DNA from: Bacilli bacterium
GTDB taxonomy: Bacteria; Bacillota_I; Bacilli_A; RF39; UBA660
Assembly (NCBI GenBank): GCA_016283935.1
Contig: JAEENX010000025.1
Coordinates: forward strand, 1-64,000
Length of the DNA stretch: 64,000 nt
Direction of reading: 5' to 3'
The position numbers and the translations under genes are program-made. The number at the start of each line of letters is the position of its first letter. Within the stretch, counting starts at the first letter, position 1. The notes beneath the pieces were generated by a model. That model was not told where the DNA came from. It saw only the letters and a program-made list of their open reading frames with translations, and ran no database searches. This document shows, piece after piece, positions 49,725-59,663 of the stretch.

Positions 49725-50444
49725 ATGGATTTTAATTCCGTAGTTGAAAAGTTACCTGAATATGTTTCTAGTTTAGTTGATAATATTTATATTGTTTCTG
49801 AAAGTAAAAATGAATTTTATGATGTTAAATACAATGGAAATGAAATAAATGTTAGTAAAAAGTATAATTTCAATGAAGTTGAAAAATATGTTGATAAAGA
49901 CATATTAACTAAAGAAGGAAAAAGGGTAATAAAAGATAAGTTTTATAGTGTAGTAACAGATGAAGATTATAAAATTATATTTGTAACTACAGTAGAAACT
50001 GAAGAAGTAAAGGAAGAAAAGAATGAAGAAGAGGAAACAGTAGAATTAGATGATCGTCAAATTCTAATTATTGCTGATGATTCGCCTGTAATAACAAAAT
50101 TCTTTAATAAAATTTTTGATCAAGATTATAATGTATTTGTTGCAACAAATGGTAAAGAAGCAATTGATTTAGTTAAGAAATATAAAGATAAACAATTAGT
50201 TGGTTGTTTCTTTGACTTACAAATGCCAGGTACTGATGGTTATTATGCATTAGATTATTTTAAAGAAAATAATTTATTTAAAGATATACCAGTTAGTATC
50301 ATATCTGGTGAAGAAGATTCTAATGCTATAGCAAATGTAACAGAAAATTATAATATTATTGATATGCTACAAAAACCATTTGGTATAGATGCAGCTAAAT
50401 CTATAGTAAATAAGACTATTTCATTTAGTTCAAAGAATAAATAA
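49725..50444 (+). CDS. Protein with C-terminal response-regulator receiver (REC) domain
   Basis: ILIIADDSPVITKFFNKIF, GCFFDLQMPGTDGYYAL, DMLQKPFG. Confidence 0.8.
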   Translation: MDFNSVVEKLPEYVSSLVDNIYIVSESKNEFYDVKYNGNEINVSKKYNFNEVEKYVDKDILTKEGKRVIKDKFYSVVTDEDYKIIFVTTVETEEVKEEKNEEEETVELDDRQILIIADDSPVITKFFNKIFDQDYNVFVATNGKEAIDLVKKYKDKQLVGCFFDLQMPGTDGYYALDYFKENNLFKDIPVSIISGEEDSNAIANVTENYNIIDMLQKPFGIDAAKSIVNKTISFSSKNK

Positions 50445-50502
50445 AAAGGTACTTTAAAATACCTTTTTTATTTGATAATATATATTGACCGAGGTGATAA
50501 GC

Positions 50503-51690
50503 ATGAAAAAGCTTATAATTATAAAATATGGAGAATTAACTACTAAAAAAGATAATATTAATTTCTTTATTAAAACTTTAAAAGCTAATTTAGAAGAAAC
50601 ATTATCTAATTATAAATGTGATATATCATATGACAAAGGTAGAATGTTTATTGAATCTGATGATGATTTAGAAATCATTAAAGATAAAGTAAAAAATACA
50701 TTTGGTATTCATGAAATAAATATTGCTTATAAATTAGATAATACTAACTTTGATAATATAGCTTCATCTTTATTAACATTAATTGAAGATAAAGAGTTTA
50801 ATACTTTTAAAGTTGAAACTAAAAGAAGTAATAAAAATTATCCAATGGATAGTATGGAAATATCTAGAAAACTTGGTGGAGTAGTTCTAAAAAATAAACA
50901 AGGTGTTAAAGTAGATGTTCATAATCCTGAAGTATTAATAAATGTTGAAATAAGATTTGATGCAGCATTTATTTACTTTGAAAAAGAAAAAGGATTAGGT
51001 GGATATCCAGTAGGAACTTTAGGTAAAGGTTTATTAATGTTATCAGGTGGAATAGATTCACCAGTTGCAGGATATATGGCATTAAAAAGAGGAGTAAGAT
51101 TAGAAGCTATTTATTTTGATGCACCTCCTCATACTTCTGAAGCTGCTAAAAATAAAGTTATTAATTTAGCTAAAAAATTAGCTGGTTATTCAGGATATGT
51201 TAAATTACATGTTATTAACTTTACTGAAGTAGAAGAAAATATTTTAAAGAATTGTCCAAGAGATTATTTGATTACTATCATGAGAAGAATGATGTATAGA
51301 ATAAGTGAAACTATTGCAATTAGAAATAATTGTAAGTGTTTAGTAAATGGAGAATCAATTGGTCAAGTTGCATCTCAAACATTAACAAGTATGTCTGCAA
51401 TTGGTAGGGTTGTAAAACTTCCGGTTATCAGACCAGTTGCATGTTTAGATAAATTAGATATTATTGAAATAGCAAATCAAATTGATACATATGATATATC
51501 TATTGAACCATATGAAGATTGTTGTACTATATTTGTTCCAGATCATCCTGTTATTAATCCAGAGCCTGAATTATGTGAAGAATATGAAAACAATTTCAAT
51601 TGGCAAGATATGATTAAAAAATGTATTGAAGAAGAAACTGTAATAAAGATTGAAAACAAGATAAGTGAAGAATACTCAAGTATATTGTAA
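50503..51690 (+). CDS. thiI: tRNA 4-thiouridine synthetase ThiI
   Basis: LIIIKYGELTTKKDN, LLMLSGGIDSPVAGYMALKRG, VNGESIGQVASQTL. Confidence 0.95.
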   Translation: MKKLIIIKYGELTTKKDNINFFIKTLKANLEETLSNYKCDISYDKGRMFIESDDDLEIIKDKVKNTFGIHEINIAYKLDNTNFDNIASSLLTLIEDKEFNTFKVETKRSNKNYPMDSMEISRKLGGVVLKNKQGVKVDVHNPEVLINVEIRFDAAFIYFEKEKGLGGYPVGTLGKGLLMLSGGIDSPVAGYMALKRGVRLEAIYFDAPPHTSEAAKNKVINLAKKLAGYSGYVKLHVINFTEVEENILKNCPRDYLITIMRRMMYRISETIAIRNNCKCLVNGESIGQVASQTLTSMSAIGRVVKLPVIRPVACLDKLDIIEIANQIDTYDISIEPYEDCCTIFVPDHPVINPEPELCEEYENNFNWQDMIKKCIEEETVIKIENKISEEYSSIL

Positions 51691-51731
51691 TATTAAGCAA
51701 TATTTAATATAATTATAATAGGTGAAGATAT

Positions 51732-52244
51732 ATGAATAAAAAGTTGGTTATTGTGTGGTCGAGTGTTATAGTTGCTTTCATCTTAATTGGTATATATGGT
51801 TTATCTAATGTAGATAGATTGGTTGAAGATGGAGCAGGTGGACAAATATTTTTAGGTAGTGATGAACGTTTAAGAAAATGTACATATAATACTCAAAAAG
51901 CTAATATTACATATAACTTTATAGTAGGTGAAAATAATAAAAATATAGGTAGAATGGTTATTACTTATAAAACAAATAAAGTTGATCCAGATAGATTTAA
52001 ATTTTCTAAAGCTATAGGAGATACTCAAGTTACTGGAGTTAGTTCAGAACATAAAGGACAAACAGATAATTTTACTTTAACAATGAATGTTGATATGTTA
52101 GCTTATACTGGTGCTGAATCAGCTATAAGTACTAATTTAGTATCTATGGATATATTACTTGAAAAGGTACTTGATTACGATACATATATTCTAGATTTAA
52201 GTAAAACATATGCAGATGATATTAAAAATTTAGCTTGTTCATAA
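51732..52244 (+). CDS. Hypothetical exported/anchored protein
   Basis: N-terminal TM, ~140 aa extracytoplasmic domain with a Cys pair. Confidence 0.55.
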   Translation: MNKKLVIVWSSVIVAFILIGIYGLSNVDRLVEDGAGGQIFLGSDERLRKCTYNTQKANITYNFIVGENNKNIGRMVITYKTNKVDPDRFKFSKAIGDTQVTGVSSEHKGQTDNFTLTMNVDMLAYTGAESAISTNLVSMDILLEKVLDYDTYILDLSKTYADDIKNLACS

Positions 52245-52323
52245 AAGATGCGTTTTTTGCATCTTTTTTTATTTAATATGCCTATTTTATTTGATATAAT
52301 TAAATACGAGGTGAAAAGGAATA

Positions 52324-53502
52324 ATGAAAATTTTAACAATCAACGCAGGATCTTCATCAATGAAGTTTTCTGTAATGGAAATTCCAGAAAATAAAGAATT
52401 AGTTAATGGATATTTTCAAAGAATTGGTTTAGACGGATCTTTCTATGACGTTAAAATCAATGGTGAAAAATTACATAGAGATGTAGTTTTAACAAATCAT
52501 TTAGAAGCACTTGAATGTGTTAAGAAAGAATTAGTTGAATTAAATGTTGTTGCATCATTAGATGAAATCGATGCAGTTGGACACAGATTAGTTCATGGTG
52601 GAGAAGAATTCAAAAACTCTACATTAATTACTGATGAAGTAATTGAAGCATGTAAGAAGTTTACTAAATTAGCTCCATTACATAATCCAGCAATGCTTGC
52701 TTGTATTGAAGCATCTAAAGAAGCATTCCCTGGTACTCCAATGGTTGCTGTATTTGATACATCATTCCATCAATCAATGGAAGCATATAATTACTTATAT
52801 CCAGTACCATATGAATGGTATGAAAAATATGGAGTAAGAAAATATGGTTTCCATGGAACTTCTCATAAATTTATTAATAGAGAAATTACTGCTAAATTTG
52901 GTAGAGATGATTTAAAAGTTATTTCATGTCATATCGGATCAGGTGCATCTATTTGTGCAATTAATGGTGGTAAAGTAGTTGATACTTCAATGGGATTCTC
53001 ACCAATGACAGGTATCATGATGGGAACTCGTCCAGGTGACGTTGATCCTTCAATCGTTCCATATATGATGGATGAAGCAGGAATGACTTTAGATGAAGTT
53101 ATGACTCAATTAAACAAACATTCAGGATATGAAGGTGTTTGTGGAAAATCAGATTCAAGAGATGTTGAAGCTGGTATTAATGCTGGAGACGAAAAATGTG
53201 CTTTAGCTCAAAAAATGTATGTTCAAAGAATTGCTAACTACATTGCTATGTACAATAATGAACTTAATGGTGCTGATGTTATCGTATTAACTGCAGGTGT
53301 TGGAGAAAACTCTAAAAGTACTAGATTAGAAATTGGTGAAGCTATTAAATCTTTAGGTGTTAAGATTGATGCTGAAAAGAATGATTTCCGTGGAGAATTC
53401 AGAGAAATCTCGACTGATGATTCATCAATTCCAGTATATGTAGTTCCAACTAATGAAGAATTAATGATTGCATTAGATACATATGAAATTGTAAATAAAT
53501 AA
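52324..53502 (+). CDS. ackA: Acetate kinase
   Basis: ILTINAGSSSMKFSV, FDTSFHQSM, GFHGTSHKFI, MGFSPMTGIMMGTRPGDVDPSI. Confidence 0.95.
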   Translation: MKILTINAGSSSMKFSVMEIPENKELVNGYFQRIGLDGSFYDVKINGEKLHRDVVLTNHLEALECVKKELVELNVVASLDEIDAVGHRLVHGGEEFKNSTLITDEVIEACKKFTKLAPLHNPAMLACIEASKEAFPGTPMVAVFDTSFHQSMEAYNYLYPVPYEWYEKYGVRKYGFHGTSHKFINREITAKFGRDDLKVISCHIGSGASICAINGGKVVDTSMGFSPMTGIMMGTRPGDVDPSIVPYMMDEAGMTLDEVMTQLNKHSGYEGVCGKSDSRDVEAGINAGDEKCALAQKMYVQRIANYIAMYNNELNGADVIVLTAGVGENSKSTRLEIGEAIKSLGVKIDAEKNDFRGEFREISTDDSSIPVYVVPTNEELMIALDTYEIVNK

Positions 53503-53521
53503 TAAATAGTTAGGTTGTGGT

Positions 53522-54487
53522 ATGTATATGATAAAGAAAAATATACATAAACAAATTTTAAAGAAAATTAAAGAGTATGATGAAATAGTAATCGCTAGAC
53601 ATATTGGTCCAGATCCAGATGCTATTTCATCTGAAATTGCTCTTAGAGATATTATTAGATTAAACTTTCCTAAAAAGAAAGTTTATGCTGTAGGTAATGA
53701 AGTTTCTAGATTTAGATATTTCGGCAACTTAGATAAAATATCTTCATCTGAACTATCTAATAATACTTTAATGATTATACTTGATGTTCCAAGATGGGAT
53801 AGAGTAGATTATATGAAAAAAGAAGGTTTTGCATATACTATCAAAATTGATCATCATCCATGTGAAGAACAAGTATGCGATTTAGAATTAGTAGATGATA
53901 CCTCAGCAAGTACTACTCAATTAATTACTGAGTTTATATATGAAACTAAGTTGAAAATAAATAAGAATATAGCTGAAAACTTATTCTGTGGAATAGTATC
54001 TGATTCAGATAGATTCTTACTTAGTTATACAACTCCTAAAACTTTAATGTTAGTTTCTAAATTATTAGAAGATTATAAATTTGAATTAATGCCTTTATAT
54101 AATAATTTATATGAAAGACCATTAGATGAAAGAAAGTTTGAATCATATATTATTAATAATATTGATATAACTGAAAATGGATTTGGATCTATTATATTAG
54201 ATAATAAAATATTTAAATTATTTAACGTAGATTCAGCAACAGCATCTAATATGGTAAATGATTTTAATTTTATTAAAGAATTAAAAGTATGGGCATTTGC
54301 TTCATGGGATGAAAGAAACAATATTTTTAAAGTAAATATTAGAAGTAGAGGAACTCAAATTAATGAAGTAGCTGAAAAGTTTAATGGTGGAGGTCACAAA
54401 TTCGCAAGTGGTGCCAGATTACAAACTTTAGACGAAGTTAAAGCTTTATTCAAAGCTTTAGATGATGTATGTAAAGAGAATAAATAA
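53522..54487 (+). CDS. DHH/DHHA1 phosphoesterase (NrnA-like)
   Basis: RHIGPDPDAISSEIAL, DHHPCEE, SDSDRFLLSYTT, FNGGGHKFASGARL. Confidence 0.85.
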   Translation: MYMIKKNIHKQILKKIKEYDEIVIARHIGPDPDAISSEIALRDIIRLNFPKKKVYAVGNEVSRFRYFGNLDKISSSELSNNTLMIILDVPRWDRVDYMKKEGFAYTIKIDHHPCEEQVCDLELVDDTSASTTQLITEFIYETKLKINKNIAENLFCGIVSDSDRFLLSYTTPKTLMLVSKLLEDYKFELMPLYNNLYERPLDERKFESYIINNIDITENGFGSIILDNKIFKLFNVDSATASNMVNDFNFIKELKVWAFASWDERNNIFKVNIRSRGTQINEVAEKFNGGGHKFASGARLQTLDEVKALFKALDDVCKENK

Positions 54488-54528
54488 AATTCTCTTTTTT
54501 TATGTTATAATTTATGTATGGTGATAGT

Positions 54529-55284
54529 ATGAGTGAGCTTAAATTAATATGTGATGAAGAAGAAATGAAGGTTTCTATAGGAGAATCTTTAATGGAATAC
54601 CAAAAGGTAATAATTAATAACTTAAGAGAAAGATTATTCCTTTATAAGAAAGTATTTCATGTTGATAAATTAGATAAGATAAATTATATAATGTTTGATG
54701 ATTTAGAAGAATTTAGAAATTATAATTTAGTTAATTATGGTTATAAGAATCCTGAATATTCTCGAGGATTGTTTATTCCTTCAGCTAGTTTATCTTTAGT
54801 AGTAATAGATTCTGAAATAAGAAATGATAGATTTAAACTACATAAGATGTTATGTAGTAATTCTCATGAAGCATTTCATTACTATTACCAAAAGTATATA
54901 TATAAAGATTCTAAAAATAGAGTAATATGGTTTGATGAAGGAATGGCTCAAAATCTATCAGGTGAATATGAATTTTTAACTCCTGAGGAACAAGTAAGAT
55001 TTTTTAAACATTGGGAACATCATTATATTCCTATAGATAATTTGAATGATAGAATTCAAGGAACAAAAGATGTACCAGATAATCTTATTTTTAAAAGACA
55101 AGGTGTATTTGATGGATATTTAACTAGTTATTTTATTGTTAAGTATATATATGAAACTAGAGGAATAAAAGGTTTAGATGAGTTAATGTTTGATAGAGAT
55201 AAAGTATTAGAAGTAGGTAATTCTAATATAATTGAAGAAATGAGAGAATATTATCTTAAAAAATACGGTACTAAAGTGTTATAA
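54529..55284 (+). CDS. Putative zinc peptidase (gluzincin-like HExxH)
   Basis: SNSHEAFHYYYQKYI ... VIWFDEGMAQNLSGE. Confidence 0.6.
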   Translation: MSELKLICDEEEMKVSIGESLMEYQKVIINNLRERLFLYKKVFHVDKLDKINYIMFDDLEEFRNYNLVNYGYKNPEYSRGLFIPSASLSLVVIDSEIRNDRFKLHKMLCSNSHEAFHYYYQKYIYKDSKNRVIWFDEGMAQNLSGEYEFLTPEEQVRFFKHWEHHYIPIDNLNDRIQGTKDVPDNLIFKRQGVFDGYLTSYFIVKYIYETRGIKGLDELMFDRDKVLEVGNSNIIEEMREYYLKKYGTKVL

Positions 55285-55303
55285 TACGTAAGAGGTGAAA
55301 GAA

Positions 55304-56251
55304 ATGCCAAAGACTTTAAAAGATATGAAAGTAGTATTCATGGGTACTCCTGAATTTTCAGTACCTATATTAGAAAAATTAAATGAATTAACTGATGTAG
55401 TATTAGTTGTTAGCCAACCTGATAAAGAAGTAGGAAGAAAGAGAATATTAACTCCTTCTCCTGTTAAAGCTAAAGCTTTAGAATTAGGTTTAGAAGTATA
55501 TACACCAGTTAAAGTAAAACAAGAATATGAATATATATTAAATCAACATCCTGATGTAATAATAACAGCTGCATATGGTCAAATAGTTCCTAAACAAATG
55601 ATAGATTATCCATCATATGGATGTATAAATGTTCATGGATCTATTTTACCTAAATATAGAGGTGCTTCTCCAATTCAATCAGCTATTATGAATGGAGATG
55701 AAACAACTGGTATTACTTTAATGTATATGGAAGAAACAATGGATACAGGAGCTATTATTCAAGCTAAAGAAATAGCAATTGATCCTGAAGATACATATGG
55801 AACATTAAATAATAAGTTATCAGAATTAGCTGTAAGTATTCTTGAAAAAGAAATGCCTAAAATATTAGAAGGTGAAAACTTTGATATACCTCAAAGAGAT
55901 GAAGATGCTACATATTGTAAGAAGATTACAAGAGAAGAAGAAAGATTAGATTTCAATGATACAGCTAAACACTTACATGATAAAGTAAGAGCATTAAATC
56001 CATCTCCACTTGCAAATGTAATAATAAATGGAGAAGAATGGAAAGTATTAGAAACTAAGGTTGGAAATGAATCTAATGGAGAAGTAGGAGTTATATCTGA
56101 AGTTAATAAAGATTCATTTGGTATTAATACGAAAGATAATGTTTTATTAATAACTAAAGTAAAAAGACCTGGTAAAAATGAAATGCTTGTTAAAGACTTA
56201 TTCAATGGTTATAATAAAGATAGTTTATTAAATACTAAAGTAGGTGAATAA
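55304..56251 (+). CDS. fmt: Methionyl-tRNA formyltransferase
   Basis: KVVFMGTPEFSVPILEKL, INVHGSILPKYRGASPIQSAIMNGDETTGITLMYMEETMDTG. Confidence 0.95.
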   Translation: MPKTLKDMKVVFMGTPEFSVPILEKLNELTDVVLVVSQPDKEVGRKRILTPSPVKAKALELGLEVYTPVKVKQEYEYILNQHPDVIITAAYGQIVPKQMIDYPSYGCINVHGSILPKYRGASPIQSAIMNGDETTGITLMYMEETMDTGAIIQAKEIAIDPEDTYGTLNNKLSELAVSILEKEMPKILEGENFDIPQRDEDATYCKKITREEERLDFNDTAKHLHDKVRALNPSPLANVIINGEEWKVLETKVGNESNGEVGVISEVNKDSFGINTKDNVLLITKVKRPGKNEMLVKDLFNGYNKDSLLNTKVGE

Positions 56252-56252
56252 T

Positions 56253-56903
56253 ATGGCAAAGAAAAAAAGTAATGGAGAATTAGATAAGGCAAAAAAATTC
56301 TATGATGATATAAAAGATAAAAGAAAGAATGTACCTGGATTTGATTCTTTTTATAAATTAGTATTATGGATGATATTTATTTTTGTTGTACTTTTATTAG
56401 TAGCTATATATGGAAGAACTCCAATCAAAATAGTATCTACTCAACCTACAACATTACCTGCAAATGCATATAGTTATAAAGAACTATTAAATAAAAGAAT
56501 GGAAGTAGGAACTAATTATATTGTTAATGTAGAATACAATGGAACTAAAGTTAGATACGAAGCTACTATTAAAGAAGATAAAATTACTGGTATAGTAGAA
56601 GATAATGTTAATACTGGTAAATTTACTATTAAAGAAGGTAATTATTATTCAGTTAAATTAGATGAAGAAACTTTAGTAAATGATTTAGTTTATAATGTTG
56701 GAGTATTAGATGTTATTAATCTAATTAAAACATTACAAAATAATCAATCATTAAAAACTGTAGATAATAATATTGTTAATTATAAGTATGATATTACTAT
56801 TAATAATATTGCTTATGAAATAAATACTAAAGTAGAAAATAAAGTAGTATCAACTATTATTGTTAAAAATGAAAATATTTCATATGAAATAGTGTTCAAA
56901 TAA
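56253..56903 (+). CDS. Hypothetical bitopic membrane protein
   Basis: One TM (LVLWMIFIFVVLLLVAIYG) and extracytoplasmic domain. Confidence 0.55.
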   Translation: MAKKKSNGELDKAKKFYDDIKDKRKNVPGFDSFYKLVLWMIFIFVVLLLVAIYGRTPIKIVSTQPTTLPANAYSYKELLNKRMEVGTNYIVNVEYNGTKVRYEATIKEDKITGIVEDNVNTGKFTIKEGNYYSVKLDEETLVNDLVYNVGVLDVINLIKTLQNNQSLKTVDNNIVNYKYDITINNIAYEINTKVENKVVSTIIVKNENISYEIVFK

Positions 56904-56955
56904 ACTTAGGTTAATACCTAAGTTTTTTTATGTTATAATTACTTTGGTGGTTGAT

Positions 56956-57915
56956 ATGAAGAAAATCAGTATAGTAGTACCTTGTTATAATGAAGAAGCA
57001 AATGTTTCTTTAATGTATGAAGCTATAGTTAATCTTTTTAAAAATGAATTAAAAAAATATAAATATGAAATATTATTTATAGATAATAAATCTAAAGATA
57101 ATACTAGATATGAAATAAGACAAATATGTAAAAAAGATAAAAATGTATTAGCTATTTTTAATATAAAAAACTTTGGTCAATTTAATTCACCATATTATGC
57201 TTTATTACAAACATCAGGAGATTGTACTATTTCAATTGCTGCTGATTTTCAAGAACCAGTTGAACTTATTCCTGAATTTGTTAAATATTGGGAACAAGGA
57301 TATAAAATAGTATGTGGAGTAAAATCTAAAAGTGAAGAACCTGAAATTATATATGAATTAAGAAAACTAGGATATAAAGTTATAAGAAAACTATCTGAAG
57401 TAGATCATATAGAAAACTTTACTGGATTTGGTTTATATGATAAAGAATTTATAAATATATTAAAAGATCTTAAAGAACCACTTCCATATTTTAGAGGTAT
57501 GGTAGCTGAATTAGGATATAATATAAAGACTGTAGAATTTAAACAAAAAAGAAGAAAACATGGAATATCATCTAATAATGTTATGAGTATATTAGATGCA
57601 GGTATGATAGGACTAACTACATATGCAAAGAAAGAAATGCATATAGCAGCTTTATTTGGATTAGGTATTTCATTTTTATCTATTTTTATAGCATTTATAT
57701 ATTTCTTATATAAATTATTACATTGGTATACATTTGATGCAGGTGTAGCACCAATTGTAATAGGTATATTCTTTTTAGGTGGTATACAAATATTCTTAAT
57801 ATCTTTAATTGGAGAATATATTATTAATATGAATCAAAGAATAATTAATAGACCATTAGTAATAGAAGAAGAGAGAATTAACTTTAGTAGAAAGAATAGT
57901 AAGAAAACTAAATAA
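56956..57915 (+). CDS. GtrB/DPM-like family 2 glycosyltransferase with two C-terminal TMs
   Basis: ISIVVPCYNEEANVSLMYEAI, AADFQEPVELIPEFV, C-terminal hydrophobic helices. Confidence 0.85.
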   Translation: MKKISIVVPCYNEEANVSLMYEAIVNLFKNELKKYKYEILFIDNKSKDNTRYEIRQICKKDKNVLAIFNIKNFGQFNSPYYALLQTSGDCTISIAADFQEPVELIPEFVKYWEQGYKIVCGVKSKSEEPEIIYELRKLGYKVIRKLSEVDHIENFTGFGLYDKEFINILKDLKEPLPYFRGMVAELGYNIKTVEFKQKRRKHGISSNNVMSILDAGMIGLTTYAKKEMHIAALFGLGISFLSIFIAFIYFLYKLLHWYTFDAGVAPIVIGIFFLGGIQIFLISLIGEYIINMNQRIINRPLVIEEERINFSRKNSKKTK

Positions 57916-57970
57916 AACAATAAAGTGTTTACTTTAAAACAATAAAATGTTATAATCTTTTTGACAAGAG

Positions 57971-58000
57971 AAGTGGGCAGCAATGCCTACTTGTTTTATT
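57971..58000 (+). promoter_or_regulatory. Terminator-like hairpin in rimP-nusA leader (candidate attenuator)
   Basis: AAGTGGGCA-gcaa-TGCCTACTT-gTTTTaTT directly upstream of the rimP SD. Confidence 0.5.
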
Positions 58001-58013
58001 GTTAGGAGGAAAT

Positions 58014-58268
58014 ATGGATAGCATTCTTGCAAAAATTAAAGAAAGTATTGAAGCACCTTTGAAAGAAATGGATATTTTCGTAGACTCAGTTACATGGGAA
58101 CTTGAAAATAACTATTATTACTTAAAAATTGTATTAGATAAGGTTAATGGTATTGATTTAGATACTATAGTAGAAGCAACTAATATTATTAATCCTATTG
58201 TAGACAAATTAGATTTAATTCAAGAAGAATACATTTTAGATGTATCAAGTAAGGAAAGAGGAGAATAA
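58014..58268 (+). CDS. rimP: RimP, N-terminal domain only (84 aa)
   Basis: Position before nusA; IKESIEAPLKEMDIFVDSVTWE...LDTIVEATNIINPIVDKLD...YILDVSS then ends. Confidence 0.75.
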   Translation: MDSILAKIKESIEAPLKEMDIFVDSVTWELENNYYYLKIVLDKVNGIDLDTIVEATNIINPIVDKLDLIQEEYILDVSSKERGE

Positions 58269-58269
58269 A

Positions 58270-59388
58270 ATGAACGGTAAAGAATTTATTAAAGCATTAG
58301 ATAATATTATTAAAGAAAAAGGTATTTCTGAAGACGTTGTTTATGAAGCAATGGAACAAGGTTTAACTGCTGCTTATAAGAAAAATTATGGTGGAAGTTC
58401 AAACGTTAGAGTAGACATCGACAGAAAAACTGGTGAATTTAAAGTAGTTAGATATTATGTTGTAGTAGACGAATATCTAGAAGGTGAAGAAGTTGTAGAT
58501 GAAGAAGGAAATGTAACTTATACAGATCCTGAAATCAATGAAGATGCTCAATTACTTTTAGAAGAAGCTAAAGAAAAATGGGCTGATGCTAAAGTTGGAG
58601 AAACATATGAAGAAGAAGTTACTCCTGCAGACTTTGGTAGAGTTGCAGCATCTACTTGTAAACAAGTAGTTACTCAAAAAATTAGAGAAGCTGAAAAGAA
58701 TTCAATAGTAGCTGAATATGAAGATAAGCAAGATGAATTAATGGTTGGTATCTTAGCAATGGAAGATGCAAAGAATTATTATGTTGATTTAGGAAGAACA
58801 AGAGGTATTTTACCTAAAACAGAAATGATTCCTGGTGAAAAAGTTGAAATGGGTTCTTCAATTAAAGTTTATGTTCAAAAAGTTGAAATTGGAAATAAAG
58901 GACCTTTAATTCTTTTATCAAGAAAATTCTATGGATTTGTTAAGAGATTATTTGAAACTGAAATTCCTGAATTCCAAGATGGAACATTAATTTTACATGC
59001 TGTTGCAAGAGAAGCTGGTGTAAGATCTAAAGTAGCTGTTTCTTCTACAAATGAAAAAGTAGATGCAATTGGTACTTGTATTGGTGAAAGAGGATCAAGA
59101 ATTGCTTCTATATTAAAAGAATTAAATGGTGAAAAAGTAGACTTAGTATTATATTCAGAAGATCCTGCTGAATTTATTCAAAATGCATTATCACCTGCAA
59201 AGAATGTTATTGTTTCTATAATTGATCAAGAAAAAACTAATGAAGCATTAGCTATAGTACCAGATGATGAATTACCTATGGCTTATGGTAAGAAAGGTAT
59301 CAATATTAGATTAGCTGCTAGACTTACTAAGTTTAAGATTAACGTTAAAACAATGACTCAAGTTCAAGAAGAAGGAAATCAAAATTAA
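58270..59388 (+). CDS. nusA: Transcription termination/antitermination factor NusA
   Basis: EQGLTAAYKKNYG, RTRGILPKTEMIPGE, IGTCIGERGSRIASILKELNGEKVDLVLYSEDP. Confidence 0.95.
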   Translation: MNGKEFIKALDNIIKEKGISEDVVYEAMEQGLTAAYKKNYGGSSNVRVDIDRKTGEFKVVRYYVVVDEYLEGEEVVDEEGNVTYTDPEINEDAQLLLEEAKEKWADAKVGETYEEEVTPADFGRVAASTCKQVVTQKIREAEKNSIVAEYEDKQDELMVGILAMEDAKNYYVDLGRTRGILPKTEMIPGEKVEMGSSIKVYVQKVEIGNKGPLILLSRKFYGFVKRLFETEIPEFQDGTLILHAVAREAGVRSKVAVSSTNEKVDAIGTCIGERGSRIASILKELNGEKVDLVLYSEDPAEFIQNALSPAKNVIVSIIDQEKTNEALAIVPDDELPMAYGKKGINIRLAARLTKFKINVKTMTQVQEEGNQN

Positions 59389-59639
59389 TGAAGAAAATAC
59401 CAATGAGAACATGTGTTGTTACTCGTGAAAAATTACCTAAGAATGAACTTATAAGAGTAGTTAACACTGAAAATGGTATTGTTGTTGATCTTACTGGTAA
59501 AGTAAATGGACATGGAGTATATCTAAAAAAAGATGAAACAGTTATCTTAGATGCTAAGAAGAAAAAAATATTAGATAGAGCTTTAGAAGTAAAAGTTCCT
59601 GACAATATATATGATGAATTAATAGAAAAAATAAAATAA
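59388..59639 (+). CDS. ylxR: YlxR-family (DUF448) protein
   Basis: RTCVVTREKLPKNELIRVV, KVNGHGVYLKKDETVI. Confidence 0.85.
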   Translation: MKKIPMRTCVVTREKLPKNELIRVVNTENGIVVDLTGKVNGHGVYLKKDETVILDAKKKKILDRALEVKVPDNIYDELIEKIK

Positions 59640-59663
59640 TATAAAGATAAGAGGTGGAAATAT

